Of a stretch of DNA of 64,000 nucleotides, positions 12,493 to 25,617 are shown in pieces; within the stretch, counting starts at the first letter, position 1, and each line of letters starts with the position of its first letter. This stretch comes from Lomentospora prolificans (lineage: Eukaryota > Ascomycota > Sordariomycetes > Microascales > Microascaceae). The position numbers and the translations under genes were made by a program. The notes below the pieces were generated by a model. That model had not been told where the DNA came from and did not search any database. It saw only the letters and a program-made list of their open reading frames with translations. The DNA lies in contig JARFXM010000004.1 in the NCBI GenBank assembly GCA_029532625.1, forward strand, positions 4,340,001 to 4,404,000. The letters are read 5' to 3'.

Positions 12493-14511
12493 CTACATGT
12501 TTTGAAGAATAGTAAGAACACCGGCAACCATGCCGCCAAAGCCCAACGCATAGCCCATCTCCACGACACCCCTGGTGAATCTCCAGCTCCTCTCCTGATC
12601 CGCGACGGGGTACTGCACGGGAGGGGGGATACCCGTCCTGATGCCGAGCCACTGGGCGCGATCGTGGCAGATGCTCTTGGCGTTGCAGAGGCCGCGGAGG
12701 CCCTCCTCGCCGGCGAAGCGGCCGTAGCCGGAGCCGGCGACGCCGCCAAAGGGGAGCTGGACGGCGTAGAAGGCGGCGAAGTCGTTGACGGCGACGCTGC
12801 CGGTGCGGAGGCCCTTGACGACGAGAGGGAGGACGGGGTCTGATTCCTTGCCGAAGACGGAGCCGCCGAGGCCGAAGTCGGGGGCGTTGGCGACGGAGAG
12901 GATCGCGTCTGCGATCTGGGAGGGGGAGGCGGAGGGAGAAGAGGGGACGGGGGCGCGCATGATAACCATGATGGGACCGAAGCACTCTTCGTTGGCGATG
13001 GCCATGTCGGGGGTGACGTCGACGAGGAGGGTGGGCTGGAAGTAGTGGCCTTTGGGGTGGTCGGGGTGGGCGTAGCGCTTGCCACCGGCGAGAAGGCGGG
13101 CGCCGTCTTTCACGGCGGAGGCAACGAGGTTTTCGAGGCGGGAGAAGGAGGCGTCGGAGATCATGGCGCCCATGTCGGCCTTGGGACCGAGGCGGATGGC
13201 CTTGACCTTGGGCTCGACGAGGCGGATGACCTCTTCGTAGAGGGAGGGGTCGACGATGATGCGCTCGATGCCGATGCAGTTTTGGCCGGCGGACTGGAAG
13301 GTACCGCGGAGGAGGATCTTGTGGATGCGATCGAGGTCGTTCTTGGCGGAGGAGAGGATGATGGAGGGGTCCTTGCCGCCGAGCTCGGCGACGACGGGGA
13401 TGAGGGCCTCGGCGGCGGATGCGGCGACCTTGTGGCAGACGGGGCGGGAGCCGATAAAGGTGATGTGAGAGATGGAAGGGTGGGAGGTGAGGTGGGGGGC
13501 GACGTGGGGCCAGCACACGATGGGCTGAACGAGGGCGGGATCGTGGCCGTGGGCGACGAGGGCGCCGCGGGCGACGCTGGCGAAGAAGCTGGCGCTCCAC
13601 GCCGTCTGCTCCGACACCTTGACGACGATGGCGTTGCCGGCGAAGAGGGCGGAGATGACGGGGCCGATGAGGTTGTGAAAGGGGTAGTTCCAGCTGACCA
13701 GGGCGGCGACGACGCCCAGGGGCTCATACACCACCTCGTTCCTCTTGTACGTCATGAGCAGATTCGTCGGCCTCCTCGAGGGCCGCAGCGCCTTCTCGCC
13801 ATGCTTGATGGTCCACGTGAGCTTCTCGGCCGTCACGAGGATCTCGCCTAGCTGGGCGTCAACCATGGTCTTGCCCGAGTCGAGGCAGGCGATGCGGCAC
13901 AGCTCCTCCTGGTTCTCGAGCACGTACTGCAGCATGGAGCGCATGACGGCCCGTCGCTCGCTAAAGGTCGTGGTGGCCCATTTCTTTTGTGCCGTGGCGG
14001 CGGCTTCGATGGCGCGGTCGATGCCGTCGGTGGTGGAGGGGTTGACGAGGCCTAGGAACTGGCCCGTGGCAGGGGCATAGCACTGGATAGCGGTCGATCC
14101 GGGAATCTGAGACCAGGAACAAAGACTTGGTTAGTGCGGTTTCAAGAGGGGAATTACACGAGGTAGGAGGGCCTGCGTGGCATTGGGCTGTCACGGAGAG
14201 GGACGCGAGCCTTACCCTTATGCTGGCCTCGTCAACTATACGCTCTTGCTCTGGCAGCTTTGGTGGAGGGACGGTGTATCGCTTAGGACCTGGCTCTCCG
14301 AAGAGGAGGAACTTGACGAACAGTCCGGCTATGCTGCAGGCGACGATGGCGGAAAGGACCTTGATTCTATATTCCAACGAGAAGGCGAACGTTAGATGCT
14401 GGGATCGGATGGTGGTGTTGGGGCCAATGGCTCGCTTGCTCAAACTTACACGAAATCCTCGGGCAAGTCAGCCAGCTGCTTGCGCAGGTAGCTCGTGAGA
14501 CAGTCAGACAT
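12493..14511 (-). CDS. MSC7: membrane-anchored aldehyde dehydrogenase, Msc7 type
   Basis: Three exons (14511-14450, 14366-14216, 14106-12493) give 608 residues; yeast Msc7 is about 640. A hydrophobic segment near residues 25-43 (SAIVACSIAGLFVKFLLF) follows a short N terminus, so it is probably anchored in the ER membrane. The ALDH domain has the WNYPFHN motif (about 205-211), catalytic base Glu312 in ELGGKD, and nucleophile Cys348 in SAGQNCIGIER. DMGAMIS, GHYFQPTLLVDV and NEECFGPIM follow. The GIER context and the NDFAAFYAVQLPFGG stretch are characteristic of Msc7 rather than of soluble ALDHs. A Gly-rich hydrophobic helix lies at the C terminus. The substrate is unknown; the yeast gene came from a screen for meiotic sister-chromatid recombination. 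The start rests on a short first exon (MSDCLTSYLRKQLADLPEDF). Confidence 0.93.
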
Positions 14512-15825
14512 GGCGGCGGACAGCGAACTTGACAGAGAGCCGATTGTACGGAGTCGGAACCGAGTGGGAATCAGAGGCAATTGGACAGCTGGTGGGCGAA
14601 AAGAAGGCGTTTCTCGAAAGTGGTTCGACCCCTTTCTTGGCGAATACACAAGCTGCGCGGAAGAGCGGGCGACTACAAATATTATTGCTTGCCTTCAATG
14701 TGCAACGTTGAAATTAGCCCGTCCAGGAACCATCCGGCTAATCCTCGGCTTCAGTTCTCGGTGAAGAGTCTCGGTGAAGGGACGTTCGAACTTGAAGTCT
14801 TCTCTCAAAGGCCACTTGAACACAAGAATGCCTCAGTACGTACAGATACAATACGACGGCAGAAAAAGGCCCACCACCGGCATACCTCAGCTACTACTGT
14901 TCTTGGTACAACTCACACAGGATGGACAATCAAGCAGAAAGTTATGTAAAATGCCATTGGTATCAAAGATGGAGATACACGAGATAAAAACTCGAACTCT
15001 GCGGAAACGCTGAATACAAAAGTCGCCGGCGAATACGCCCCTCTTCTGGGCTCCTTCGTTCCAGCACGGTATTTTTAAGATGCAGGAAAAACGCCCTCCA
15101 TATGAACAAAGCAGTTGAAAGACCTATGTAGCAGAAAAGACACGACGGCTAGGTGAAAGCAGACAGGTAAACGTAGCAAATAACTAATTTTTCTTTTGTA
15201 ATCGAAAACGCAAAAAACATACGACCAACGACGAGAGTCCGACAAGCAGCCCTGGTTTTGTGGGATAACTCGTACATGAGACAAGGAGAAAACAATGCAA
15301 GCCCATCCTGTCAGCACCGTTGTCTGCCGCCAAAAACGCCGATATAATCGAGGAGATAGAAGTGCGAGATGTAAATAACAAGGCTCTGTATACGATCGGA
15401 AAGGATGAAGCCGAGAGCATTGGCTAGCCGCCGACAAGGGGAATGGTTGTCAGGGAACGCTTGCGGAGGCAGTGCGCGGCGTGCTGCGTGTTAACTAGGC
15501 CGTCCCGAAATCATGGCGGGATATCACCTAACCCCATACCAGCGATGTCGTCCAGTCGCCCACGTCAGATCGCCACGCATGCCAATTGCGTGTTGCGGGA
15601 TATCAACAAAAGAGCAAAGTAGTACAAGCACATACGGAGCCGCATACGGCTCCGCGTCGAGAAGGAATATACTGGCGAGACCAACAAAATATCCGTATGG
15701 TACAGGAACGAAAAAAAAGAAGGCGGGTGCGCTCGGCGTGATTGATGAGGTAGTGGTGAATGAAAGAAGAGGAAAGGAATGAGATAAGGGTGAGTATTAA
15801 TGAATGGGCGCATATCGTTCATTCG
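14512..15825. other. MSC7 promoter and flippase 3' region
   Basis: Both neighbours are on the minus strand, so this holds the upstream region of the aldehyde dehydrogenase and the 3' UTR of the P4-ATPase. A partial TACGGAGT motif occurs at 14547. No gene was recognised. Confidence 0.5.
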
Positions 15826-18800
15826 TTAGGAGTCGTTATGTTGCTGGTGGTGATTCTTGTGCAGCGAGAGACCACGTAGCCTAGGTCGGAATCTGCCGCT
15901 CTGCGTTGACTCGATACGCGACAATCGCGCCGCCGAAGTAAAGTCGCTGCTTGCCTCAAAACTAGGCCGTACACGGTCCATCGACGCCCTGATGCGATCG
16001 TATGACGGTCGAGCTCGGTCGATGGACATACGCTGAGGCGCAGGCGCCGTGAAGGCGTCATCAAATGAGGATCGGTGACCCGTGTAGTTGGTACCGTCGC
16101 TGCCGTTTTGGCTCCGCAGCCGGTGATGAGTGTTTTGTGTGACCACTGACGGAGGGTAGATTGGTCTCCGTTCCTCGTCGACGCTACCGAACGCCTGGTG
16201 CTTCTTCTTGTAAGTCTCAGATGAGACTGGCGTAACACGCTCGTCCTTGCCGAGGCCGCCCGAGCTGGTATCAGAGCCTTTCGAATCCTTCTCGGGTTCG
16301 AGATGATTAAACTTGCCCTGAAGATCCTGCTCTCGAATGATATCGACGTCGTACGGGAAGTACACTTTTTGAATAGCCTTGATGGCGAATCTCGGGAACA
16401 GACAGATAACCGGAACGATGAAAAATACAGCCCAGAAGCTAGGTTGGCCGTAGATCTGAGGCGCAATCCCGTAAAAGACTCCCTCGGAGCTGCTGGGAAA
16501 CTGCGAATAGATGCCAGTCCAGAAGAAGACGAAGAGGTCGCTGAGGCAAACAATGAGGAGCATGATCCAGTCCCATCGGTACGTATTGAGGAGGATATAC
16601 GCATTGATCGTCAAGACTGCCGGATGCACAATGTATGCACCAAGGCGCACTCGGTCGGCGACATCCATGCCATTGACTGTCACGAACGAGGTACTAATGA
16701 AGGCAAGGTAGGGGATGAAGAAGACCATGACCGATTGGTAAACTCCGTCAACCATGTACAGCCAGAATTTGAGTTGGGTCCACTCTAGACGCTCGATACC
16801 ACGGCGATAAAGTTGGGGAACGGCGAGTGAGACCTTGTCCGAGACGTCCTGGTCCAGAACACCCATAATACCGACAGGAAGGGAGGTGAAGAAGAGATTG
16901 AACATCAGAATGTAAGTATACTCGAAGATGTACGTCTGGTCGAAGTCGCAGTAGATTTGGAACCAGAAAATGGCAAACGTCCAAACCATGTTCTTATAGA
17001 AGAAGTTGGAAATGGTCTCGGCCAATCGCCTATAGGACCAACGACCGTGGACGAGTACCAACCTCTGGAGGAAGCGGAACTGAGCAACGGCATAGTCTGA
17101 CGACATCGTCGCCTGCCGACCCTCGAGACCAGCAATACCCACGCCAACATCGGCTTCTTGAATCATGGCAACGTCATTTGCACCGTCGCCGATAGACAGC
17201 GTCATGACATCAAGCCCGTTCTTGACCATCGCGACGACAGCCGCCTTCTGCGCAGGGCTGACACGGCAGCAAAGAACTGACTTGCACCGCTTACAGAGGA
17301 GGAGGAACTTTTGCTTCAGGTCGTCATGGAGAACCCATCGGAGAGTGAAGCCGTCAATGACGAGAGCATGCGTCGGCTCCGGCGGCTCGTGGTTCTTCTT
17401 AGCAGCCGCCAGATCCTCGTCGCTACCTGTGAGGCCGAAGAGCTTCAATTGCTCGTCCAACTCCTTCTCCAGAATCCCGAGGAACTGCTCATCAGAAGTC
17501 TGGCCCGACTCGTCCTCCTCAACTTTCAAGTGAATAAGTTCCATATCGTTGTTAAGCAGGTTGCAAGAGAAACCAATGTTGATAGCGGTCTCGACCTTGT
17601 CACCCGTAAGCACCCACAGTTTGATGCCGGCGGCGCCTAGCAACTCAATGGTGTCGGGAACGCCGTCTTGCAATCGATCCTCGATGGCGGTTCCGCCCAA
17701 GAGCATCAAGTCCTGCTCAATCAGTTCGGCGACGGCATCCAACTTCTCTTCTCGAGCCTCGATAGCGGAAGCAGCCTGGTCATACTTCTTCTTCCAGGCA
17801 TAATACTCAGATTCGGTAAGCTCTCGCTCAGCGATACAGAGCGTTCGCAGACCCTCTCGCGCAAACATCTCGAGGTGCTCTGCCGTAGTTTGTCTGAGTT
17901 CCCTCTGCTCGCCCTTCTTCAGCCTGGAGTAGATGATGCTATCAGCGCCTTTGCAGAAAAGCATCAGCTTGCCATCGGGCATCTTGACGATCGTGCTCAT
18001 TCGCTTTCGAGTCGAGTTGAACTCGATAATATTGAGGATGGGGTAACGTCGATGTTCGCCCATAACGTCGAGATCGATATGTTCACTTGTTGAACCTAGT
18101 ACGGTGAAGCCCATATCTCGAGCGGTTGCCACCAAGGCCGCCTCATCCGGGGACTGCGCCTTGAAAATGAGTCTGGGCTCATCACCGGACACCTTCTCTG
18201 ATAAGACGGTGTGGCAGAGAGCCAAAGCTAGCATGAACCGTTCGTTCGCCACCTGCTGCTCCTTCGTGGTATCACCAGCGAGATCGGCGACAAAGTCAGG
18301 GGCGATGAAGGTCAAGTCTTCGTCGTAGAGATAGGGATTGTCATTAATCTGACGAAGCCTTTTGAGGGCCTGTTCCTTGGCGTCTGCAATCTCCCTTCTT
18401 GCTTTCTCGGCCTCTTTTTCAACGTCCACGCCCAAGCGCTTCTGCATACCAGCCTGAGCTTCGGTGTATGCCTCACCGTATGGCTGGCCGTTAATTGTTG
18501 CTTTTTTGAACTCCATGACGTTCTGCGTTAGGGTACCCGTCTTGTCGGAGAAAATGTATTCGATCTGGCCGACATCATCGGAAATGTTCCAAGTCTTCGG
18601 AGTACACGGCTGGTCGATTTCGTCGTAGTACATTTCGACGTCGCTGTAGATGAAAATTGCCTGCAAAACGCGCACGATTTCGAGAGTAATGTAGAGTGAA
18701 ATGGGAACCAGATTCTGGAAGAGAATGATTGAAGCCCAGAAGGTGATAAAACCGCTCATGGGTGGGCTCCCACCGATAGATCCAAATTCGAAAAACCAGT

Positions 18801-20446
18801 GAGAGGCATCCGTCTGCGCCCAAGTCACACCGTTGACCAGGGCGGAAACGAGACACATAATGAAGAGAACGACGAAATTGCAAATGACGTTAAAGTTGAG
18901 CTCTCGCGCAATTCTCGCGCGCTTGCTCGGCGTCACACCAGCGTTCATCATGATTTTAGTGTCATGTCCAGTAAAGATAACGACTCCCAACACCCAATCG
19001 GTATTGCGTAGAGTGCAGCCTCGGAGGAGTAAGTTGTCGATACCAATGGGCTCCGTCAACTGTTCCGGTTCGCCATAGGGATCATGAGGGAGGTTCTGTT
19101 GCCATTTGATAGCACCATTGTACTTGTAAAGGTTGGGTTGAGGCATCTCGCTCTCGATCCAAAATTCGGCACGCTCACAGTCGCGGGCATGCTTGATTGT
19201 CCGACCACATTGAAGCGCTGAACGGAACTTGAGATTGGTCTCACCATCCAAATTCTTCGTTTCAATGTAGCAAGCGCCCTCAGGATCGGAGGTAGAAAGG
19301 ATAATGATATCGGCAGGAAGCTCATCGTTGTTATGAATGCGAACAAAGTCACCGACCCTCAAATTCTTCCATGCATCAGGGTGAAATCGAGCCTTCCTCT
19401 CTGCCGGTTTATTATGGTTGATCATATCCTTCTTCATCGTCCGAATAACGTGGGCCAGGTGTCGTTCCCGAGCATCGATATCTTCCTGAGGGTTGCCTTG
19501 CGGTAGGGGAGACGGAACTGGGGTCAGCTGAATTGACTCCCTCGCAGAGACGAAAGAGTCACGATTGGACCGAGGAGACAGCATGGATCCACGCAGAGTG
19601 ACCCGCGTCTCGACAGACATGCGCGGCTCGGCTACAGTCTGCTCTTTCGCTTTAGCACGCGCCTCCTTGGCTTTCTGGGACCATATGCTCGAGACGAGTC
19701 TCCAAAACCTCGCAATCGCACGCGACGTGGCCTTCTTGAACCGCCTCCACATCGAGACATCATCCTCTTCGACATTAACATTTTGCCAGTTCTGTAGCCG
19801 ATGCACGGGGGCGTTGTTTAAAACATTATCGAGGATCGTTCGGCGAGAGTCCTCGATAGCGTCTTTGATGGCGGTGACGGTAATGATGAAAATTAGGGGG
19901 ACGGCGTTAAGACCTGGATTAACACCTCCAAAAATGGGGAAAAACTAATGTAAAATACAGTGTCAGAGGTATTCAAGATCCCGTACCGATGCGAGCTTGG
20001 CTCGATCTATCGATCTATCGTGAAGGATGTCCGACGATTCCGTGGCTTCTCTTACAGAATCGTGACGCATATACGAGGGCGGACGGGGGGTGGGTTAGAC
20101 TTACGACTAGGATGACGACGAAAAGGAAAAATATATTGGCAACATTATGGAACTGGAACCAAAGATTTTTAGGAATGAACGATAACGGTGTATACTTCGC
20201 TGTCCGGATTTTGTTTCGCGTGAAGGTCTGTGTTGGAGAACCAGACTCGTCTAGGAGCTCGGTTGGTAACGGCAGGTTGAAAAAGAGTTTCCTGCCAGCG
20301 CCTTCATCGCCATCTTTCCCTTCGAGGTCGCCATTTGGCAGGTAATCAACACCACCGGATACTTGACCGCTCTTCTCCCCCGAGGGAGCCTTTTGGCTCC
20401 CATTCAAGAGGGGGAGTTTCTTTAAGCTGCTGCGTATCGCAGCCAT
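15826..20446 (-). CDS. phospholipid flippase, P4-ATPase of Dnf1/Dnf2 type
   Basis: Two exons (20446-20105, 19944-15826) give 1486 residues. Exon 1 holds the cytosolic N terminus, the NKIRTAKYTPLSFIPKNLW entry motif and TM1; the 160-nt intron lies between TM1 and TM2. Actuator loop DGET is near 347-350, the P4 signature PISL in TM4 near 528, phosphorylated Asp581 in DKTGTLTQ, KGAD near 779 and GDGANDV near 1033; ten TM helices are expected. The C-terminal tail is Ser/Arg-rich with repeats of the type RASMDRVRPSF, a likely kinase target region. The large N terminus with NWQNVNVEEDDVSMWRRFKK is typical of Dnf1/2. Such flippases move aminophospholipids to the cytosolic leaflet of plasma and endosomal membranes with a Cdc50/Lem3 subunit, which is not encoded here. 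The start MAAIRSS was chosen for its A at -3. Confidence 0.95.
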
Positions 20447-23400
20447 CTTGATGCTCGGTCGCTCGGCAGTAGTCTGCAGCCGGACTTCGCAACACTCAGA
20501 AAGAGGTATTTGTCCTTGGAAGTAAATCGTCACCAGTTCCCGTTCAGGGACACTGGCAGTCCTGTCGGGAGAGCACGGGCGATAGCCCGAATAATCGGAG
20601 GATTCGCGCCAGGTTTGCCTCGATTTGTCGTCTCAGAGTTTGGTGATTGCCGTTTGTCCAGAAGAATTCGTGTTCGCCCGTTGACGAGGGGAGAGCGAAA
20701 TCAGGCGATAGAGGTTTCCGAGTCGGATACGATAACGTTCTCAGGGGGGGTTCTCTAACGCTTAAGTAGGCGTCGAACCTTATTCGCCTCTCGCGGAGAA
20801 TTTGGACTCGGGGGGATTTCTCGGGATGGAGGGGAGAATTAAGTTTTTGTCGCCGCCTCGCTGGGATCGCGCGTGCCGGGAAAGGAAAGCGACTATGTAC
20901 GGTCGGAGCGACAGAGGAAGTTGGAGGAAATGACCGGAAGAAAGGGAAAAGAGTAAGCTTCGCCTCTAGAAAAGTTGCTCACAGGGCGGTGTTGGCGATG
21001 GAAAAACAACAAGCCCCCTTTGATGCCACGCAAGACCTTAGCCAAGGAGTATGAAGGGGGACGAAGCAGAATGGGGCATATTAGTGGTGGTCCAAATTCC
21101 GGAAGGGCCGGGGAACAAACCACCTCAGATGGCAAGAATTTCAGTGGATATTACTGCGTTGCGACTTGCGTCTGTGAGCACAGCAGCGACGAGCACTGGT
21201 ACTCAACAACGGTACTGAGGTACCCATGTACTGCTACGGCACCGCGGCGCATACTTCGTACATGAAGGGATTGATGCATAATGGATTCTACTGTGGGACG
21301 GACAGGACGGGTGGCACATTCCAAGTTCAGGGTATTGGCTGCTCCGATGGATTGGGGAATGGGGGCGACCCTTTCCTGGTAGTCTTGTTGTACTTTGCGA
21401 ATGCACATCGCGGTCTCAGGTACTTTCTCCTACTCATAGGGGTACGGTTTTTTTTTTCAACCACTCTCAATTGGGTAAGAGATTGGAAATAGGGGAACGC
21501 AGGCGCTGGGAACTCTACCAAGGACGGAGTTGATTATCAATAGAAGTCCGCCGAAGTACTTTAGCATGGTCGCAGAGTTACCATCCCATGTATCATCTCG
21601 CGTTTAGTACTCCGTAATGCAGATCAAGCTCAAAGTCATTCCGCACAACAAACAAATGGAATTTATGGGGCTCCTCGGCGGTACATTGCGATTTCCCTGA
21701 CACTAGGTACATCGAGACGGGTTACGACTTTTCTTGTCCCTTCTGATGATGCACCTCACGAAGCCCCGCGAATTGAAGGGGGAATGGTCGGCTCCGGCAC
21801 AAAGCCTGCCACTGACACTGGTCGTGGATTAAGGCCGACCGACCGAGCGGAAGGAATGAGCACCATTAGCGTGTGAGGCTCCAGAAAAAGTACACAGAGT
21901 TCTCAGCCAAGGGTCCTGACGGCGACTCCACTGACACGATATTGCGTTCTGCGTAGATGAGACCGAGTCCAAAGCCATTGAGCTCCTAATGCTAATTTGT
22001 TCCAGCAACATTATTCATTTGGCCTCGCCGACACAAGAAACCCACTTGCAGGACAGGACACGGAAATACAGGGGTCGGTCGTATACTTCGTACCTCCTTT
22101 TACCCATCACCCATTGCCCAGGACCGCCCAGTGCAAGGGGGTTCATGCCAATAAGCCAGCCGTGCGGGCACCTCTAACCTTCTACCAACCCTAAACTGTC
22201 CTTGTAAAGATCAAATCCCTTCAAGGGCAAAGCGTTACGCTGGCTATTGAGGCTTTGCGGCGATACTGTCCGTCCGCCCGAACGCAACGAGCTGACGGCC
22301 TTGCTAAGCTCTTTGGAAGTGTGAGAGGCGGCCGCCGCTAGACACAAGACGTGTCTAGTCGGATTCGCTCGATCTTGTGCTAAGGTGGGAATTTGAGCCG
22401 TCCTCAGCCAGCTGGCGAAGGAAGGGGCTTGGCTTCGACCTCAGCATGCGCCAAAGCGCAGTGTTCTGTGTTGGAGATTTGGGTTTACCCGATAATAATA
22501 GAACATTAAACACCAGTCGTAGTGGCACTTGTGCTGGCTGGATATCAGTCAATCTGTGAGCTCATTGTACCTCACGTGCAGAATTTACTAGGGAGGTGAC
22601 TATGATGATCGACGTTGTGCCGGAATGGGTGGGTGAGGGGCCTGTATTTCGCTTGCCTGGTTTAGCTCTATGATTTTGCTGGGTGGAGAAAGATTAGGGG
22701 CTTGGGGCCGCGTCAACACGCACCTCAACTCCAGCCATGGAGTGCGATCTGGCATCTTCTTGGGCAATAATTACTCGAAGATGGGCGACAATTAGATATA
22801 CAGATAGACCATAAGATCAATGGACGGAATATCAATTATACTTTTGACGAGCGCAAATGGTGGCTGCCCGGTGACATGTTGCAGAGACAAGCCTGATTAT
22901 AAAGCAGTTTTTTAGCCACATAACCGTTGATAAACAGTAATAACACACAATCAATTTTGTACTGTGCCCATCAAGTTTCTTTGTGAACATCTCTGGTATC
23001 ACTGGCGCACTCTTCATCATCCCGCGGGGGGTCCTTGACCAGTGAGCGAAATTCGCGCGGACCGCGAGGAGTTGTCAGTCACCCCGTCCGCGCGTGTATC
23101 GCCCAACACGGTATTCGGAACGGTGAGTAGCGACGCTGGCTACCGAACGAGCCAGAACCCCTTGATTGAGCACCAGAAAAAGTACGGGGAATGGGAACGA
23201 GCAAAAGCCCGTCACAGAACCCCGGCCGGCTATGCTGTGGTCTAGCCCGCATTGGGCTAGTAATATTACTGCATGTTTCCTACACGAGGCCGAAAGTTGA
23301 TGACCACTCTCGCTTCCGTGGTTTCCGCCATGGCCAAGATGCCACCTATCATCAGATTTGCCTAACCAAGCTGTGATTCGCTTTTCTAGACTGAGGGTAT

Positions 23401-23474
23401 CTCACCCTTGCGAACTCCCAACTAGGCCTGAAAGCAATTGCCTGCGTCCCCTCCACCTGAGCGGTCGAGAGCTA

Positions 23475-23521
<47 letters not shown>

Positions 23522-25617
23522 AAAATAATAAAATTAACAAAAATAAGAATAAAGAAAGAAGAATAACACTAGAAACCCCGAAGCCCGTTAGGGTAGACAA
23601 AATTAGGTTGCAAGATGATAAGCGTCACGCTACTCTGACCACCGACCCGTAGACTTTCAGTCCCGAGGTCCTCTTCATTTCTTCAGGATACACGTTAATA
23701 TGCGCCAAACTAATGTGGCTTATAGAAGGAACCTCTTCTCTACTGGGCCACATACAAGCTCCTTCGCGAGGCCGTCGAGTGTACGAAGGTATATTAGAAT
23801 TATTAGTGCACGACAATTCCATACTTTTGCACAGGTCGTCAGGGGGCGCTTATCAGTTCTGCCGAATACGTTCGAATCAGGTGTAATTGAAGACATAGTT
23901 GTCTGTGCATTGTTGAACTCAGAAACGGCAGAATTCAGAACACCTCCCAGCTGGCTCCGCCTTGGCCGTGTCAAGAAGGACGTCCAGGTCACGGAGTCTC
24001 ACAAGCTCCATGCCGACGACACAGTTAGATGTGAGACCATGACAGACAAGACAGGGTTGAGGATGGTACTTTCTCTCCAGTCCACCCGTCTATTTGGTCC
24101 CGGATGCTTTTTGCCTGCAAACAATTTGGCCACAGATTTACTGAGCGCAAGCCCTCATCAATCATCTGGAGTTTCGGTAGGTAGCCAGCGTCGGGGCTGC
24201 AGACTCTTTCTTAATGACCACGAGATTCCGTGTTCTGTGGTGCACTGGCAACCCTGCATAAAACATGAAACGGAGAGGAAGAGCGCAGACTCCTCCTTTA
24301 TGTGTAACACCAGCCTCGAATACTCTGGCTTCTGCGTCATGTCTCAGACTTGGATGTGATAATCCGGCTTGCGGGCCCAACCTTGTCGTGCTTAACAGGG
24401 ACATCCAGTATTCCCTCTTCTTTCTATAGGTGAATCGCGGTGTGTCTTGGAAGCAAGGAGGCATCTAGATACCGGAGGTAATGTGACCCTACGCCGCAAG
24501 TTTAGTGCTCACCACGAGGTTCTAATAAACTTTTCCCGTAACACTGGTGGTAAGGCTCGAGGATCATTGATTGGGGTTTGTACGAAGGTTGTGGAATTGG
24601 GTGTTTAGAAGAGGATCTTATCAGCCTGTTACCCAGAATGGCACCCTCCCCAACCTAATATTCTCCCGGAACCAACTTGACTCTGCGTGGCTTCAAACGC
24701 TTTGCGGGCCGTTGTGTGCCTCTCGCGCGATGGCATGGAGTTTCATCATAACCGGATCACCGGGTCAGAAGGAATACCCGTCTTAGCCTTACACATTGCA
24801 AGACACAGGCATGCGGAGCAAAAAGCATTGGATCGGGCCAATAGTCGGGGGTACTCCCGCCAGACAAAGAAAGGTCCAGAGTCTGATTTGGGGAAGCCCC
24901 TCATCGGCGTGTCTCCCGTCCTCGCCCACTATCATGAAGCTCGGGGACTGATGGCTGTGGTTGGACTTTGGTTCATTTTTACTCTGACGATTCGGCAGCG
25001 GCGCTTTAACGTTGGCAGGATCCAGGTCCTGCAAACATTGATGAATCATCTCTCAAGCCAACGCGAGAGTCGAGCCTGTAGGATTCTCAGCGTCTGAAAT
25101 GCAGAAAGGAACGAACGATGAATGGGGTTGATCCACTCTGTAATCGGCCAATCCATAATGGATAATCAATCCATTGTTGGTACGTGATTTTCCCAGACGC
25201 CCAATCGAGCAGACGCAGCTGGCAGGCGTCCTCAATGCTGTCAGCTGTTGGGCTGCCATGCCATCCATGCCACGTTAGCACCATTAAAAAATAGACATTG
25301 AAGCTGGCACTGCTCGGATTGGGTGTGACAAAGCAACTAAGCCTCTGAGTCTGACAGCTGGCCTGGCCCCTACATTGGTTCATGCTCCTGCGCCAACGCC
25401 GACAGTATCGCTAGCTGGCGTTCGACCGGGTCAGGTACAGCCCGCAATCCCTTAAGGCTGTGTTTCTGCGATCAACCAACCCATCGGCGAATGACGCAAC
25501 TAGCACTTTGAGCTTTCCCAATCCACGGGAATTAAGGGGTTGCTCTTCGCATAGATCATCGTGACCGGCAGGAATTTTCGCCCCTGCCTAGATCTTGCCA
25601 GGCCTGCGTGGTGAACC
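20447..25617. other. 5.2-kb intergenic region, divergent promoters at its ends
   Basis: It lies between the flippase and the plus-strand gene at 25.6 kb. No family was recognised in any frame. It holds three TACTYCGTA motifs (21252, 21608, 22084), a 38-nt A tract at 23480-23517, and an open frame of 219 codons at 23700-24359 that looks like nothing known. Confidence 0.6.
23480..23573. repeat. A38 homopolymer followed by A-rich sequence
   Basis: There are 38 uninterrupted A residues (23480-23517), then about 55 nt rich in AAT/AAAG-type words. It could be the tail of an old retroposed sequence or a slippage-prone A tract. No reverse transcriptase or target-site duplication was recognised. Confidence 0.8.

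Noticed and set aside
12374..13851. Long frames of up to 408 codons in other frames of the aldehyde dehydrogenase gene
   Set aside because: Shadows caused by GC-rich third codon positions; they are Arg/Pro- or Gly/Asp/Ala-biased with no domain, while the ALDH frame has every catalytic motif.
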